Assembly: GCA_937916465.1 (NCBI GenBank) | Contig: CALFTK010000052.1 | Span: forward strand, 1-61,026 | Length of the DNA: 61,026 nucleotides | From: an uncultured Bacteroidales bacterium | GTDB taxonomy: Bacteria; Bacteroidota; Bacteroidia; Bacteroidales; Bacteroidaceae | Direction: 5' to 3' | In this document: one piece after another, positions 17,880 through 26,990 of the stretch | Position numbering within the stretch: position 1 is the first letter of the stretch | Layout of the letters: every line of letters starts with the position of its first letter | The notes under the pieces: generated by a model | What the model was told of the DNA's origin: nothing | Databases searched by the model: none | The model's input: only the letters and a program-made list of their open reading frames with translations | Program-made: the position numbers and the translations under genes

Positions 17880-18605
17880 TTATCTCCACTCTCTGATTTT
17901 AAGCATATCGCCCTCTTTGTATAGTGTGTACTTGGTGCGTCCTGCAAGCTTAGCAGGTGTAATCTCCATTTCGCCAGTTTCTTGATTCCTTAAATTCTCT
18001 GCATCTTTTACATAATCCATAGAAAAATAATTAGAATCAAAATTAGTAGGCGATATGGCTACAGCATTGCCATCATAAACAAGTGTTGCAACATTCTTAT
18101 TTACAATGACAATAATCATTTCACCAGATTCACTTCCGTAACCAAAGAACCAACCGGCAAAAATCAAGGCAAAACAGTCTTCGTTCAAATCTATCTTTCT
18201 AAAGTAGTTTGTGTCATTATCATCACCACTTAACCATTGGGTTGTGGTTAAGGGATCATAACCGAATCTTTTATATATGGTATTGCCATTGTTGTCTGTA
18301 ATGGTAAACAATTCATAACGTTTTGTTTCATCTTCTATCCCCTGTCCTTTAATCTGAATAGTATAATTATAATTGCTATTTAGGGAACTAATAGAAAATG
18401 AATGATATGTATTTGGTGTGTATCCAACAGATTCTAATGAGTTTTCACTAGGCTGGTCATCTAATTCTATGAAGATACTTTTGGGAACAATATTCCCATT
18501 AGCCCATTCAAATAAATTTGTTTCTGAAATAACCTGCTGTGCATAGCATGATGACATAGATAAACACAGCATAGCCAACAATGATAAAAATAACTTTTTC
18601 TTCAT
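17880..18605 (-). CDS. Exported protein, probable lipoprotein, of unknown function
   Basis: 241 aa with an N-terminal signal (MKKKLFLSLLAMLCLSMSSC, Cys20 followed by YAQQ), so either a lipoprotein or a secreted protein. The mature part is rich in Asn, Asp, Tyr and Thr, beta-like, with a GWFFGYGSESGEMIIVIVN strand, and ends KIREWR. No family recognised. Its ATG is 6 nt after the end of the upstream ATPase gene, which implies co-transcription. Parts of a second copy of this gene flank the DUF4143 ATPase downstream. Confidence 0.8.
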   Translation of the reverse strand: MKKKLFLSLLAMLCLSMSSCYAQQVISETNLFEWANGNIVPKSIFIELDDQPSENSLESVGYTPNTYHSFSISSLNSNYNYTIQIKGQGIEDETKRYELFTITDNNGNTIYKRFGYDPLTTTQWLSGDDNDTNYFRKIDLNEDCFALIFAGWFFGYGSESGEMIIVIVNKNVATLVYDGNAVAISPTNFDSNYFSMDYVKDAENLRNQETGEMEITPAKLAGRTKYTLYKEGDMLKIREWR

Positions 18606-18611
18606 AACTAT

Positions 18612-20012
18612 CTATTTTTGGAATAAGTCATCCATTGTTAGCATACTCTGAATATGATTGGTATTTGAATTGGAAGTAACACCGTAAGAAGTTATCAGTG
18701 TCTGGTGAATAGACTTAGTTGTGCCGGTCTCTTCACGAAATAAATCCAGACGCTGTTGCATCTTTAATGTTTCCTCCTCTGTAAGATGATATAGGCTCTT
18801 GCTATATTTCATCTCACAAATATTAATTGTATCATCATTTCTGTCAATGAGCAAGTCAATTTGCGCTTCTTTGCGTGGCCATGCATGTGCGGTACTGATG
18901 ACTGCGCTAAATCCGAGTGCTTTTTTAATTTGTTCAATGTGCTGTAGGCATACTCGTTCAAATGCAAGTCCGGCCCATGTGTTATGGAGCGGTGAATTAT
19001 ACATTGTTGTCCAGAAATGCTTGTCGCCATTATTGTTTTTCATCATAAATTGGAAGTAGAATAATGTGAAATTGTCTATAAGTTGATAAACAGAATCTTT
19101 CACTTTCTTTCCAATACATGTGTACTTCCTGATAAATCCACATTGTTCCAGTTCCTTTAAAGCCTTGTTGAATACACCCGAATCTTTTAATTTAGCTTTC
19201 TTGAGAATGTCATATCGTGTCAATCCAATTTTCTTTGTTGCTAAAGCTTGAATGATTGATATGTGTGTAGTTGGATTATTAAAAAGGGAAGCATATAGCG
19301 CATCATATTCCATTGTCATTTCACCATCTTCATCAAAAAACATGTGGTCAAAGTTCTGTGCTACACTTTGACCTTTCTTCATGAAACTCCAGTAATAAGG
19401 GATGCCACCTATTGCCATGTAGGCTTCCATTATATTCCTCTTTGTATAACCGAGATTTAAGCTTCTACTATAGTTTTCACATTCGCTTAGTGTAAATGGA
19501 CGTAAGTGAATCTTCTTAGTAAGACGATTGTGAAGTCCCCCATAGTTCATGATGATGTTGTCTATTATCCATGATGTAGCGCTGCCGCATACTATCAATA
19601 GTATGTCGCGACGTGTTGTTGCCCAACCATTCCAAAAATGATCAAGAGCTCGTATAAAGTTTGAGCGGGGAGTGTCCATCCAAGGTAACTCATCTATAAA
19701 TACTATCTTTTTGCCTTCAGGAAGGTTGCTTAGCCAATCTTCAAGCAGATGGAAGGCATCACTCCATGATTGCGGTAAAGCACTTTTCTTCATTCCTACA
19801 TTATAAAGCGATTGCCTAAACTCCTTAAGCTGCTCTTTGAGAGGAGCGTTAAGTATTCCAGTATGCTGGAAAGCAAATTGATAGTTGAAAGTTTCACGTA
19901 TCAGGTATGTTTTGCCAACTCTACGCCTACCATATATGGCAACAAACTCGGATGCATCTGAATTAAGTGCATCTAATAATTCTGTTTTTTCTTTTTCACG
20001 ACCTATGAGCAT
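18612..20012 (-). CDS. AAA ATPase of the ATPase_2/DUF234 type
   Basis: 466 aa. N-terminal MLIGREKEKTELLDAL, P-loop GRRRVGKT (28-35), Walker B IVFIDELPW (103-111), sensor-like LIVCGSATSWI, a winged-helix stretch (LTRYDILKKAKLKDSGVFNKALKEL is split over about 270-300), and a C-terminal DUF234 region with a restriction-nuclease-like core (AQIDLLIDRNDDTINICEMK). The family is widespread in archaea and Bacteroidales with no settled function; membrane-associated or toxin-like roles have been suggested for relatives. First gene of an operon with the 241-aa lipoprotein. Confidence 0.9.
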   Translation of the reverse strand: MLIGREKEKTELLDALNSDASEFVAIYGRRRVGKTYLIRETFNYQFAFQHTGILNAPLKEQLKEFRQSLYNVGMKKSALPQSWSDAFHLLEDWLSNLPEGKKIVFIDELPWMDTPRSNFIRALDHFWNGWATTRRDILLIVCGSATSWIIDNIIMNYGGLHNRLTKKIHLRPFTLSECENYSRSLNLGYTKRNIMEAYMAIGGIPYYWSFMKKGQSVAQNFDHMFFDEDGEMTMEYDALYASLFNNPTTHISIIQALATKKIGLTRYDILKKAKLKDSGVFNKALKELEQCGFIRKYTCIGKKVKDSVYQLIDNFTLFYFQFMMKNNNGDKHFWTTMYNSPLHNTWAGLAFERVCLQHIEQIKKALGFSAVISTAHAWPRKEAQIDLLIDRNDDTINICEMKYSKSLYHLTEEETLKMQQRLDLFREETGTTKSIHQTLITSYGVTSNSNTNHIQSMLTMDDLFQK

Positions 20013-20044
20013 GATTTGTAAATCTAGTGTATTAATTACAATGG

Positions 20045-20074
20045 CAAAGTTATTTTTTAATTTTGAATTACAAC
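20045..20074 (-). promoter_or_regulatory. Candidate promoter of the ATPase-lipoprotein operon
   Basis: Minus strand GTTG (20074-20071), 18 nt, TAACTTTG (20052-20045). The -7 box is perfect, the -33 box has one mismatch, and the leader is about 25 nt. Confidence 0.45.
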
Positions 20075-20098
20075 TTTGATTTGATGAAAAAATAGCTT

Positions 20099-20145
20099 GA
20101 AACCTTCGGAAATCTATTTATTTTGGCAAGATTTCCGAAGGTTTC
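20099..20145. repeat. Perfect 17-bp inverted repeat (long hairpin)
   Basis: GAAACCTTCGGAAATCT (20099-20115) is fully complementary to 20129-20145, with a 13-nt loop; one more A-T pair extends it. On the minus strand it is followed by AAGCTATTTTTTC, so it could end transcription coming from the tRNA 200 nt upstream. On the plus strand it is followed by AGTGTATTTTTA. Its length and perfection exceed an ordinary terminator. Confidence 0.8.
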
Positions 20146-20344
20146 AGTGTATTTTTAGCTGTAAATACGTTTTTTTGTTGATTAAAATCTACTTCATCAT
20201 TACGCTCTCCCAGTCATTGCTCTCTTTGAGACTGCGTGTTGCGGCTAAGCAATTTATGCAGTGGGGTGATTATTTTTACGCACTGCAATATATAAAATTC
20301 CTATCTTCTATGCTGAATTCTGTGGAGATTTTTGGTGGGCTTTG

Positions 20345-20419
20345 TGGTACCTCCGCTGGGAATCGAACCCAAATTTAAAGTTTAGGAAACTTTCGTTCTA
20401 TCCATTGAACTACAGAGGC
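20345..20419 (-). tRNA. tRNA-Arg (anticodon CCT)
   Basis: A full cloverleaf on the minus strand: acceptor GCCTCTG with CGGAGGT, D-arm GTTC/GAAC, anticodon stem AAAGT/ACTTT around loop TTCCTAA (anticodon CCT, reads AGG), T-arm TTGGG-TTCGATT-CCCAG, discriminator A and encoded CCA (20345-20347). It lies in the 517-nt gap between the ATPase operon and the GH127 gene; apart from the hairpin at 20099-20145 I see nothing else there. Confidence 0.93.
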
Positions 20420-20529
20420 AGAATTAAAATGTGAATATTCCGCCACGAAGATACTGCTTTTCTGTCATATTTTAGTAAGTTTGCTCAAAATTAAGATACA
20501 AACATTTAAAACTATACTGACAATAGATT

Positions 20530-22515
20530 ATGCATAAGAGAATTTCAACTATTGCGCTTGCCCTGTGTGTAGCAGCAGGCATCAGTGCTAAAAACGAGAA
20601 ACCAAGTTATCCTATACAGAATGTTCCTTTTACATCTGTAAAGGTAGTAGAGAATAGTTTCTGGGGCGAAAGGATACGCCAGAGTAGGGAAGTAACCATT
20701 CCTTTAGCATTCAGCAAATGCGAAGAGACAGACCGTTATACAAACTTTGAAAATGCAGCTGCTAAGATGGCAGAAACTGCGCGTGGAGACAATAGCAGTA
20801 ATTATCGTCCTACTCAATTCCCGTTTGACGATACAGATGTTTACAAAACCATAGAAGGCGCAAGCTATCTGCTACAGACATTCCCCGATGCAGAACTTGA
20901 AGCATATATAGACAGTGTTTTGGATATAGTAGCAGCAGCGCAGGAACCCGATGGCTATCTATACACTGCACGTACTATGAACCCTGCTCATCCGCACGAT
21001 TGGTCAGGTCCTACACGTTGGTCGGGCGAAGAGAGCGGTAGCCACGAACTCTACAATTTAGGACACATGGTAGAGGGCGCTATTGCGCATTATCAGGCTA
21101 CAGGCAGCAGAAAGTTCCTGGATATAGCTATACGTTACGCAGATTGTGTATGCCGTGAAATAGGTTATGGTGAAGGTCAGAAGGTGGTCGTTCCTGGACA
21201 TCAGATTCCGGAAATGGCATTGGCAAAGCTCTATCTGATTACAGGCGATAAGAAATATTTGGACGAAGCTAAGTTATTCCTAGACAATAAAGGTTATACA
21301 GCCAGAAAAGATCCGTATGACCAGTCACATAAACCGGTTCTGGAACAAGATGAAGCAGTGGGTCATGCAGTTCGTGCCGGCTATATGTATTCCGGTATGG
21401 CCGATGTTGCAGCTCTTACAGGCGATAAATCTTATATAGACGCCATAGACAGAATTTGGGATAATATGGTTGGTAAAAAGATGTATCTGACAGGCGGTAT
21501 AGGTTCTACAGGTGCTAACGAAGGTTTTGCCGGAAACTATGAACTGCCAAATATGAACGGTTACTGCGAAACCTGTGCAGCTATTGCAAATGTTTATACC
21601 AACTACAGACTCTTCTTGCTACATGGCGATTCAAAGTATTTTGATGTTTTGGAGCGTGCTTTATATAACGGTGTAATAAGCGGTGTAAGTTTAGATGGTG
21701 GCGGATTCTTCTATCCAAACCCATTGGAATCACATGGTCAGCATCAGCGACAGGCTTGGTTTGGCTGCGCATGTTGCCCAAGTAATATCTGCCGTTTCAT
21801 ACCTTCTGTACCTGGCTATGTATATGCTTCCGATGATAGCAAAATCTACGTTAATCTGTTCGTGTCAAACACCTTGAATACAAAGGTTAATGGCAGAAAT
21901 GTGGAGCTGACACAGACTACAAACTACCCTTGGGATGGCAATGTAGAGATAGCAGTAAACAAAGCACCGGCATCGGCCTTTGCTCTGAATATCCGAATTC
22001 CCGGTTGGGTAAGAAATCAGGTTGTACCAACAGATTTATACAGCTATGCCGATAACAAAAAGTTAGGCTATAAAATTACCGTTAATGGTCAGGAAGTAGA
22101 AAGTGAATTAGTAAATGGATACTTTGTAATAGATAGAAAGTGGAAGAAGGGCGATAAGGTAAATGTGGAATTCGATATGGAACCTCGAGTAGTAACAGCT
22201 CACCCGCAGGTACGTGAAGATAGGGGTAAGATAGCTATAGAGCGCGGTCCTATTGTATATTGCGCCGAGTGGGCAGATAACAACCATAATGTACTGAACA
22301 CCGTTCTTCCTGCAAACGCAAAGTTCAGTGTGGTTTCATCTTCAATGCAGGTTGAAGGTAAAGAGTATAAGATGAATATGCTTGAAACTACTGCAAAAGA
22401 GAATTACACCGGTAATGTGCGTAACGCAAAAGAGGTTAAACTAAAACTTATACCATATTATGCTTGGGCGCACAGAGGCAACGGCAATATGTTGGTTTGG
22501 ATGAACCGCGAATAA
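20530..22515 (+). CDS. Secreted GH127 beta-L-arabinofuranosidase-like enzyme
   Basis: 661-aa glycoside hydrolase family 127 protein. A signal peptide (about 1-21, LALCVAAGISAK) is followed by PIQNVPFTSVKVVENSFWGERI, the family's N-terminal signature, and an (alpha/alpha)6 barrel. The zinc-binding set of the HypBA1 enzyme is present: Glu347 and Cys349 in YCETCA, and Cys415-Cys416 in GCACCPSN, the last of which would be the nucleophile. The substrate is probably an arabinose-containing plant glycan, but GH127 relatives vary. Single gene with a -7 box TAAGTTTG at 20476-20483 and a stem-loop after its stop. Confidence 0.92.
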   Translation: MHKRISTIALALCVAAGISAKNEKPSYPIQNVPFTSVKVVENSFWGERIRQSREVTIPLAFSKCEETDRYTNFENAAAKMAETARGDNSSNYRPTQFPFDDTDVYKTIEGASYLLQTFPDAELEAYIDSVLDIVAAAQEPDGYLYTARTMNPAHPHDWSGPTRWSGEESGSHELYNLGHMVEGAIAHYQATGSRKFLDIAIRYADCVCREIGYGEGQKVVVPGHQIPEMALAKLYLITGDKKYLDEAKLFLDNKGYTARKDPYDQSHKPVLEQDEAVGHAVRAGYMYSGMADVAALTGDKSYIDAIDRIWDNMVGKKMYLTGGIGSTGANEGFAGNYELPNMNGYCETCAAIANVYTNYRLFLLHGDSKYFDVLERALYNGVISGVSLDGGGFFYPNPLESHGQHQRQAWFGCACCPSNICRFIPSVPGYVYASDDSKIYVNLFVSNTLNTKVNGRNVELTQTTNYPWDGNVEIAVNKAPASAFALNIRIPGWVRNQVVPTDLYSYADNKKLGYKITVNGQEVESELVNGYFVIDRKWKKGDKVNVEFDMEPRVVTAHPQVREDRGKIAIERGPIVYCAEWADNNHNVLNTVLPANAKFSVVSSSMQVEGKEYKMNMLETTAKENYTGNVRNAKEVKLKLIPYYAWAHRGNGNMLVWMNRE

Positions 22516-22528
22516 AACTTAATATGTC

Positions 22529-22564
22529 TATGTTCCGGCAGATCTCCAGATCTGCCGGGACATA
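22529..22564 (+). terminator. Stem-loop after the GH127 gene
   Basis: CCGGCAGATCT (22535-22545) pairs with AGATCTGCCGG (22548-22558); a G-T pair and TATGT/ACATA extend the stem to 17 bp. There is no T-run, so termination here is uncertain. Confidence 0.5.
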
Positions 22565-22596
22565 TAAACCTATAATCAATTGCACCTAAAAGTTGA
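22565..22596. repeat. 32-nt direct repeat, copy 1
   Basis: Identical to 22695-22726 over 32 nt (starts TAAACCTATAATC, ends CTAAAAGTTGA), 130 nt apart. Between them is a short inverted repeat, GCCAAATC (22640-22647) / GATTTGGC (22663-22670). The 331-nt gap 22516-22846 holds no gene. Confidence 0.85.
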
Positions 22597-22694
22597 ATCT
22601 AGGTTCCAAAAATATAGTGCAAAATAATCGATATAATTTGCCAAATCGCATAAAAAATAGGAGATTTGGCTAATTATATGTTGTTTTTGAAGCT

Positions 22695-22726
22695 TAAACC
22701 TATAATCAATTGCACCTAAAAGTTGA
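22695..22726. repeat. 32-nt direct repeat, copy 2
   Basis: Exact second copy of 22565-22596; the sequences diverge directly after the shared end. It could be the trace of a small mobile element, a duplicated binding site, or a recombination scar. Confidence 0.85.
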
Positions 22727-22846
22727 TTTTAGTTCTCTTACACAAATGCTAAGAAGAATATATAAAGATGTCGAGTCCTAGATCTCATAATCAACGATAA
22801 TTAATGAAATTAATATAATAGTAAAACAAATTAATCTACTCATGCA

Positions 22847-23935
22847 TTATAACGATAGGTGATGGCAAATAATAATTGGATTGTCTGTCTCATTCAAATT
22901 CTGTATTTCGGGATTTGTAAGACCTGTATGACTTGCTATATCTTTGGCTACAAATGCCGGCATAGTTCCAACTAACATATTATTTGAAATAATAAGATTT
23001 TGGCCAACAAAAGGAGCAGATGGAATACCTTCTGTACTTATACAATAATTATAAATAGTATTATCATCTAATTTGTCTATAAGCAAGAAATTACATATAC
23101 CATATTCTTCTAAATACATAGGATATAATATGAGCAATGTGCTGTCTATTAGACCTACGGATTCAAAACATCTTACATATTCTTTATTCTTTGTGTTTTC
23201 TGCCATGTACATGATATCTTGAGTATTACTTAAAGAATACTTTTCTTTACTTTTGAAAGAATAATGAGCAAATATACTATGTTCTGAATTGGTGTATTTA
23301 TATATGGTATGATCAAATGGCTTAAAATAGAAAAAACCATCATCCGTATGGCAGAAACTATTATTACCACTAGAGTAACTAATATTTACTTCAAAATCAT
23401 CCCATTCTTTCAATACTCTTCCATCGTATGAAATTTCAACAAAATTCTTTAACGTGTTGTTGGAATAATTTGAACTCAATACAATAGAATGATCTGTTGT
23501 AATCATATCACAATAATAGTCGTTAAGCTCAATTTTATCTATAAAATTACCATCTTCTGAATATATGTTAATTGATTGGCTTGAACGCGATAACACATAT
23601 ATATTATCTTGATGAACATCAAAAGAAGAGATCTCAATATATTCACCATGACCTCGTCCTACATGAGAGACTTTTCCTAAAAACATACCATTTTTATCAA
23701 ATACCAAAATAGCTTTTTTACCGTCTAAAATATAGTACTTATCATTGTATAACTTTATTTTCGAAATTTCAGAAATAAGACAATCGTCAGTTGTTTCCAA
23801 TGGAGTAATACTATATGATTCAAACAGCCAGTCTATATTATCGTTTTGATACGGATCTACATAGTTGGAATCAATTTTATTTACACACGATGTTGCTATT
23901 ATTAAACAATTTACAACAACTACAAATAGTTTCAT
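22847..23935 (-). CDS. 6-bladed beta-propeller lipoprotein
   Basis: 362 aa with lipobox IIATSC (Cys17). The segment LETTDDCLISEISKI, followed by repeated YDGKxxILD / IYSEDG blades and VGRGHGEYIEISSFDV, marks the 6-bladed propeller family common in Bacteroidetes. It is a paralogue of the upstream gene, from which it is separated by 32 nt. Probably surface or periplasm; ligand unknown. Confidence 0.85.
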   Translation of the reverse strand: MKLFVVVVNCLIIATSCVNKIDSNYVDPYQNDNIDWLFESYSITPLETTDDCLISEISKIKLYNDKYYILDGKKAILVFDKNGMFLGKVSHVGRGHGEYIEISSFDVHQDNIYVLSRSSQSINIYSEDGNFIDKIELNDYYCDMITTDHSIVLSSNYSNNTLKNFVEISYDGRVLKEWDDFEVNISYSSGNNSFCHTDDGFFYFKPFDHTIYKYTNSEHSIFAHYSFKSKEKYSLSNTQDIMYMAENTKNKEYVRCFESVGLIDSTLLILYPMYLEEYGICNFLLIDKLDDNTIYNYCISTEGIPSAPFVGQNLIISNNMLVGTMPAFVAKDIASHTGLTNPEIQNLNETDNPIIICHHLSL

Positions 23936-23967
23936 ATTTACTTATTTTTAGGAATGAATTAAATTCA

Positions 23968-25140
23968 TTAGTGTTTTAGTTTCATCATTAATACAACTCC
24001 ATTATCATCTGCAGAGAGTCCTTGACTTATGTTGTATAAATCAATTCCTTTACCCTTTATATTTTCAGGATTCACCTTCCAGATGTATTCACGAAGTTGA
24101 TATAACTCAATTCCACTATGGTAAGACAACAGATAATCTTTATATACTATATTTTTTGTTCCACGAGGAGTTTGAAAAACAGTATTTGTTTTATCTGTTG
24201 AGAGTGATATAACCGAATTAGTATATTTATCAACAATGCAAAAATAAGGTGAAGTTCCCTTACGAAATTCTATAAAACGATATGTTGAACTCTCAGATAT
24301 TTTATCTACGCCTAAAACACATTTATTGTATTCCGGGCGATCAATAATTGCAGCATTACCACGAATAGCTAAGCGGTTTGGCAGATTATAACGTCCAAAA
24401 TCAATATTGTATTTCTGAGTTACTATACCATTTTCATAATGATATACGATATTCTTTGATGACACTAAATAGTCAACACTATTATTATTGAATGCAAAAA
24501 ACGGTTGCCAATCACCTGAATCACGAAACATATCGATTGCTGAATATGGAATATATTTACCTACTTGATTACCTTCAAAATTATATTCAGAAAGCAAATA
24601 TTTTCCGCCGGCAGCTACACCTCCCCAGACATCGCCTATAAGAATGCTGTTTTCAAGAGCCTGAATGCTTACACCACCTTGAGTTTCAAACTTATGTAGC
24701 ATTTTACCAGTATAATCATAGCAAAGTACTTTACAAGAAATATTATCAAGTAACCACACCTTACCATCTTTTACACTTATGTCTGTCAGCTCAAAATACT
24801 CATCAGGACCTCGTCCTATTTTACAGATGCTATTAAGAAACTTTCCTTCTGTATTGAAAAAGAATACACTATGTGACATATTATCGGCCACTATCAACAT
24901 ATCGTCTTCATAGATTATTTTCAAAACTTCACCTATTAAACAATCATCAGTAGTTTCTAATACAACAGGATGGAAATATGTGGTATCCATAACAGCTGAC
25001 CAATTAGTATGTTCAGTGGCTTTGTCAATATCAATCTGAATTAAACTCATATCATCATTAACATTATTGTCTGCACTCACATACACACTACCTATAAGCA
25101 AGAGGCAAAAACTTAAAGTTAAGAGTTTGATTTTTTTCAT
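23968..25140 (-). CDS. Secreted 6-bladed beta-propeller protein
   Basis: 390 aa with an ordinary signal peptide (LLLIGSVYVSADN), not a lipobox. It shares LETTDDCLIGEVLKI, IGRGPDEYFELTDISV and the blade pattern with the next gene. The paralogues differ in anchoring: this one is predicted soluble and the neighbour lipidated. It starts 22 nt after the aminopeptidase P gene and is probably co-transcribed with it. Confidence 0.85.
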   Translation of the reverse strand: MKKIKLLTLSFCLLLIGSVYVSADNNVNDDMSLIQIDIDKATEHTNWSAVMDTTYFHPVVLETTDDCLIGEVLKIIYEDDMLIVADNMSHSVFFFNTEGKFLNSICKIGRGPDEYFELTDISVKDGKVWLLDNISCKVLCYDYTGKMLHKFETQGGVSIQALENSILIGDVWGGVAAGGKYLLSEYNFEGNQVGKYIPYSAIDMFRDSGDWQPFFAFNNNSVDYLVSSKNIVYHYENGIVTQKYNIDFGRYNLPNRLAIRGNAAIIDRPEYNKCVLGVDKISESSTYRFIEFRKGTSPYFCIVDKYTNSVISLSTDKTNTVFQTPRGTKNIVYKDYLLSYHSGIELYQLREYIWKVNPENIKGKGIDLYNISQGLSADDNGVVLMMKLKH

Positions 25141-25162
25141 AATTTGTTTAAGCTATTGTAAT

Positions 25163-26950
25163 TTAGATTGCTTTTGTTTTGCTCTTTAACCAATCTGAAT
25201 CTTCTGTTGAAAGATACGGTTTCAAGGTGTCGAAAACAGTTTTGTTAAAGCTGTTCAGCCATTCGCGTTCTTCGTCTGTAAGTAGTTCAGGAATGATAGC
25301 GCCTGTGTCGAAATAGGTTCTGGTAATGGTTTCGAACTTTAACCATTTGCCAAATTCGTTTTCGCCTGCGGGAACGCAGATTATCATGTTTTCGTGACGT
25401 ATGCCATGACTGCCTTCGCGATATACACCCGGTTCGTCAGAAGTTATCATACCCGGCATAAGCGGCTGGTCTTTCATATTCTGACGTATGGTTTGCGGAC
25501 CTTCGTGTACTGAAAGCAGATTTCCTACGCCATGTCCTGTACCGTGTCCGTAGTTACGCATAGTAAGCCATAACGGACGTCTGCATACTGCATCCAAACG
25601 GCAGCCGGGAGTTCCTTCCGGGAATATGATGGTAGCCAAATTAATCATGGCTTTCATGTTCAGAGTATAGTCTGTTTTTTCCAGTTCTGTGGTTGGGCCC
25701 AATGGAATGGTGCGGGTAATATCGGTTGTACCGCAGTCGTAGTGAGCTCCGCTATCTACCAGATAGAGACCGCAAGGCTTCAGTGTTGCGTCTTTGCCCG
25801 GTTCGGTTGAATAGTGTGGAAGTGCTGCATTCTCTCCGTATGCTGAGATTGTATGGAAACTTTCATCAATAAAGCCAGGCTGTTCTGCGCGGAATTCGTG
25901 CAGTTTATCGGCTACATCGCATTCTGTTAGTGTAGTACCTGCTGCCATGGCATCTTCCAGCCAGTGGAAGAAACGTGTCTGTGCTATTCCGTCACGAATA
26001 TATGCCTGTTTGAATCCCTCTTGTTCTACCTTGTTTTTAAGTGATTTTTCCAGCTCTACAGGCGATGTTCCGCATACTATATTCTCTTTGAAAGCTGCTT
26101 TAACAGCCAGTTCAAGTTCAAAGTTCAAGGTTTGTGGATCTATGAATATATTCCCGTCAGGTTGCAGATTTGTAATGTACTGCGCAACATCAGAATACGG
26201 TAGTACATCTATAGCATCGGCTGAAAATGCATCCGATACTTCCGGAGTAACTTTACTTGTCTCTACAAATAGCACTGCCTTTTCTGTATCTACCAGCAGA
26301 TAAGAGATAACAAACGGGCAGTATGCAACATCGGCAGAACGTATGTTTAGTAACCAGGCTACCTGGTCCAAACAGGTGATAAGCATATAATTACATTCAG
26401 CATCGGCCATAAGCATTCGCAGCCATTGCAGTTTGTCCGATACGGGACGACCTGCAAATTTAACGTCGTGCAGCCAGATTTTTTCTAGTGGAAGTGATGG
26501 TCTGTCTGTCCAAATTTCGTTTAGATAGTCTGCTTTTGATTCTATCTTTCCGTTTGCAGATGCTATACACTCTTCAATCTCTGCAACAACGGCACTGCTC
26601 ATACATAGTCCGTCTATGCCTACTGTTCCACCATTTGGCAGGTTGTTGCCCAGCCAACTGCACCACTCCGTGCTGTCAGGTTGTGAAACTTTGTGCAGTT
26701 CCACTCCGCTACCCTCTAATTCTTTGTTCGCCTGAATAAAATAGCGTGAATCGGTCCACAGACCTGCATGGTCCATAGTTACTATTACTGTACCGGCTGA
26801 ACCTGTAAAACCGCTTATAAAGGCTCTCTGACGCCATCTTTCCGGTGTATATTCGCTGTTGTGAGGATCTGAACCACTTATAATTGCTGCACTCCAACCC
26901 CACTGTTGCATATAATTACGCAAGTTTTCTATTCTTTCTTTTACTGTCAT
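25163..26950 (-). CDS. Xaa-Pro aminopeptidase (M24 family)
   Basis: 595-aa aminopeptidase P of the long, eukaryote-like form: two creatinase-type N-terminal domains and a C-terminal pita-bread domain. Metal ligands are visible in VDSGAHYDCGTTDITRT (two Asp), in HGTGHGVG (His) and in DEPGVY and RHENM (two Glu). Removes an N-terminal residue before proline. No signal peptide, so cytoplasmic. First gene ahead of the two propeller genes. Confidence 0.95.
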   Translation of the reverse strand: MTVKERIENLRNYMQQWGWSAAIISGSDPHNSEYTPERWRQRAFISGFTGSAGTVIVTMDHAGLWTDSRYFIQANKELEGSGVELHKVSQPDSTEWCSWLGNNLPNGGTVGIDGLCMSSAVVAEIEECIASANGKIESKADYLNEIWTDRPSLPLEKIWLHDVKFAGRPVSDKLQWLRMLMADAECNYMLITCLDQVAWLLNIRSADVAYCPFVISYLLVDTEKAVLFVETSKVTPEVSDAFSADAIDVLPYSDVAQYITNLQPDGNIFIDPQTLNFELELAVKAAFKENIVCGTSPVELEKSLKNKVEQEGFKQAYIRDGIAQTRFFHWLEDAMAAGTTLTECDVADKLHEFRAEQPGFIDESFHTISAYGENAALPHYSTEPGKDATLKPCGLYLVDSGAHYDCGTTDITRTIPLGPTTELEKTDYTLNMKAMINLATIIFPEGTPGCRLDAVCRRPLWLTMRNYGHGTGHGVGNLLSVHEGPQTIRQNMKDQPLMPGMITSDEPGVYREGSHGIRHENMIICVPAGENEFGKWLKFETITRTYFDTGAIIPELLTDEEREWLNSFNKTVFDTLKPYLSTEDSDWLKSKTKAI

Positions 26951-26966
26951 AATGATAAATTTTTAC

Positions 26967-26974
26967 CAAAGTTA
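26967..26974 (-). promoter_or_regulatory. Candidate -7 box of the aminopeptidase P gene
   Basis: Minus strand TAACTTTG matches TAnnTTTG exactly, 16 nt before the ATG. No clear -33 box at the right distance. Confidence 0.35.
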
Positions 26975-26990
26975 CAAAAGTGGTTGATAT

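Noticed and set aside
16342..20012. A named phage-defence system
   Set aside because: The ATPase families also have other suggested roles, and no recognised defence partner gene is present.
20345..20419. tRNA-Arg as an integration site for the neighbouring mosaic region
   Set aside because: I saw no second copy of the tRNA 3' end near the ATPase region and no integrase gene, so an attachment-site claim cannot be supported.
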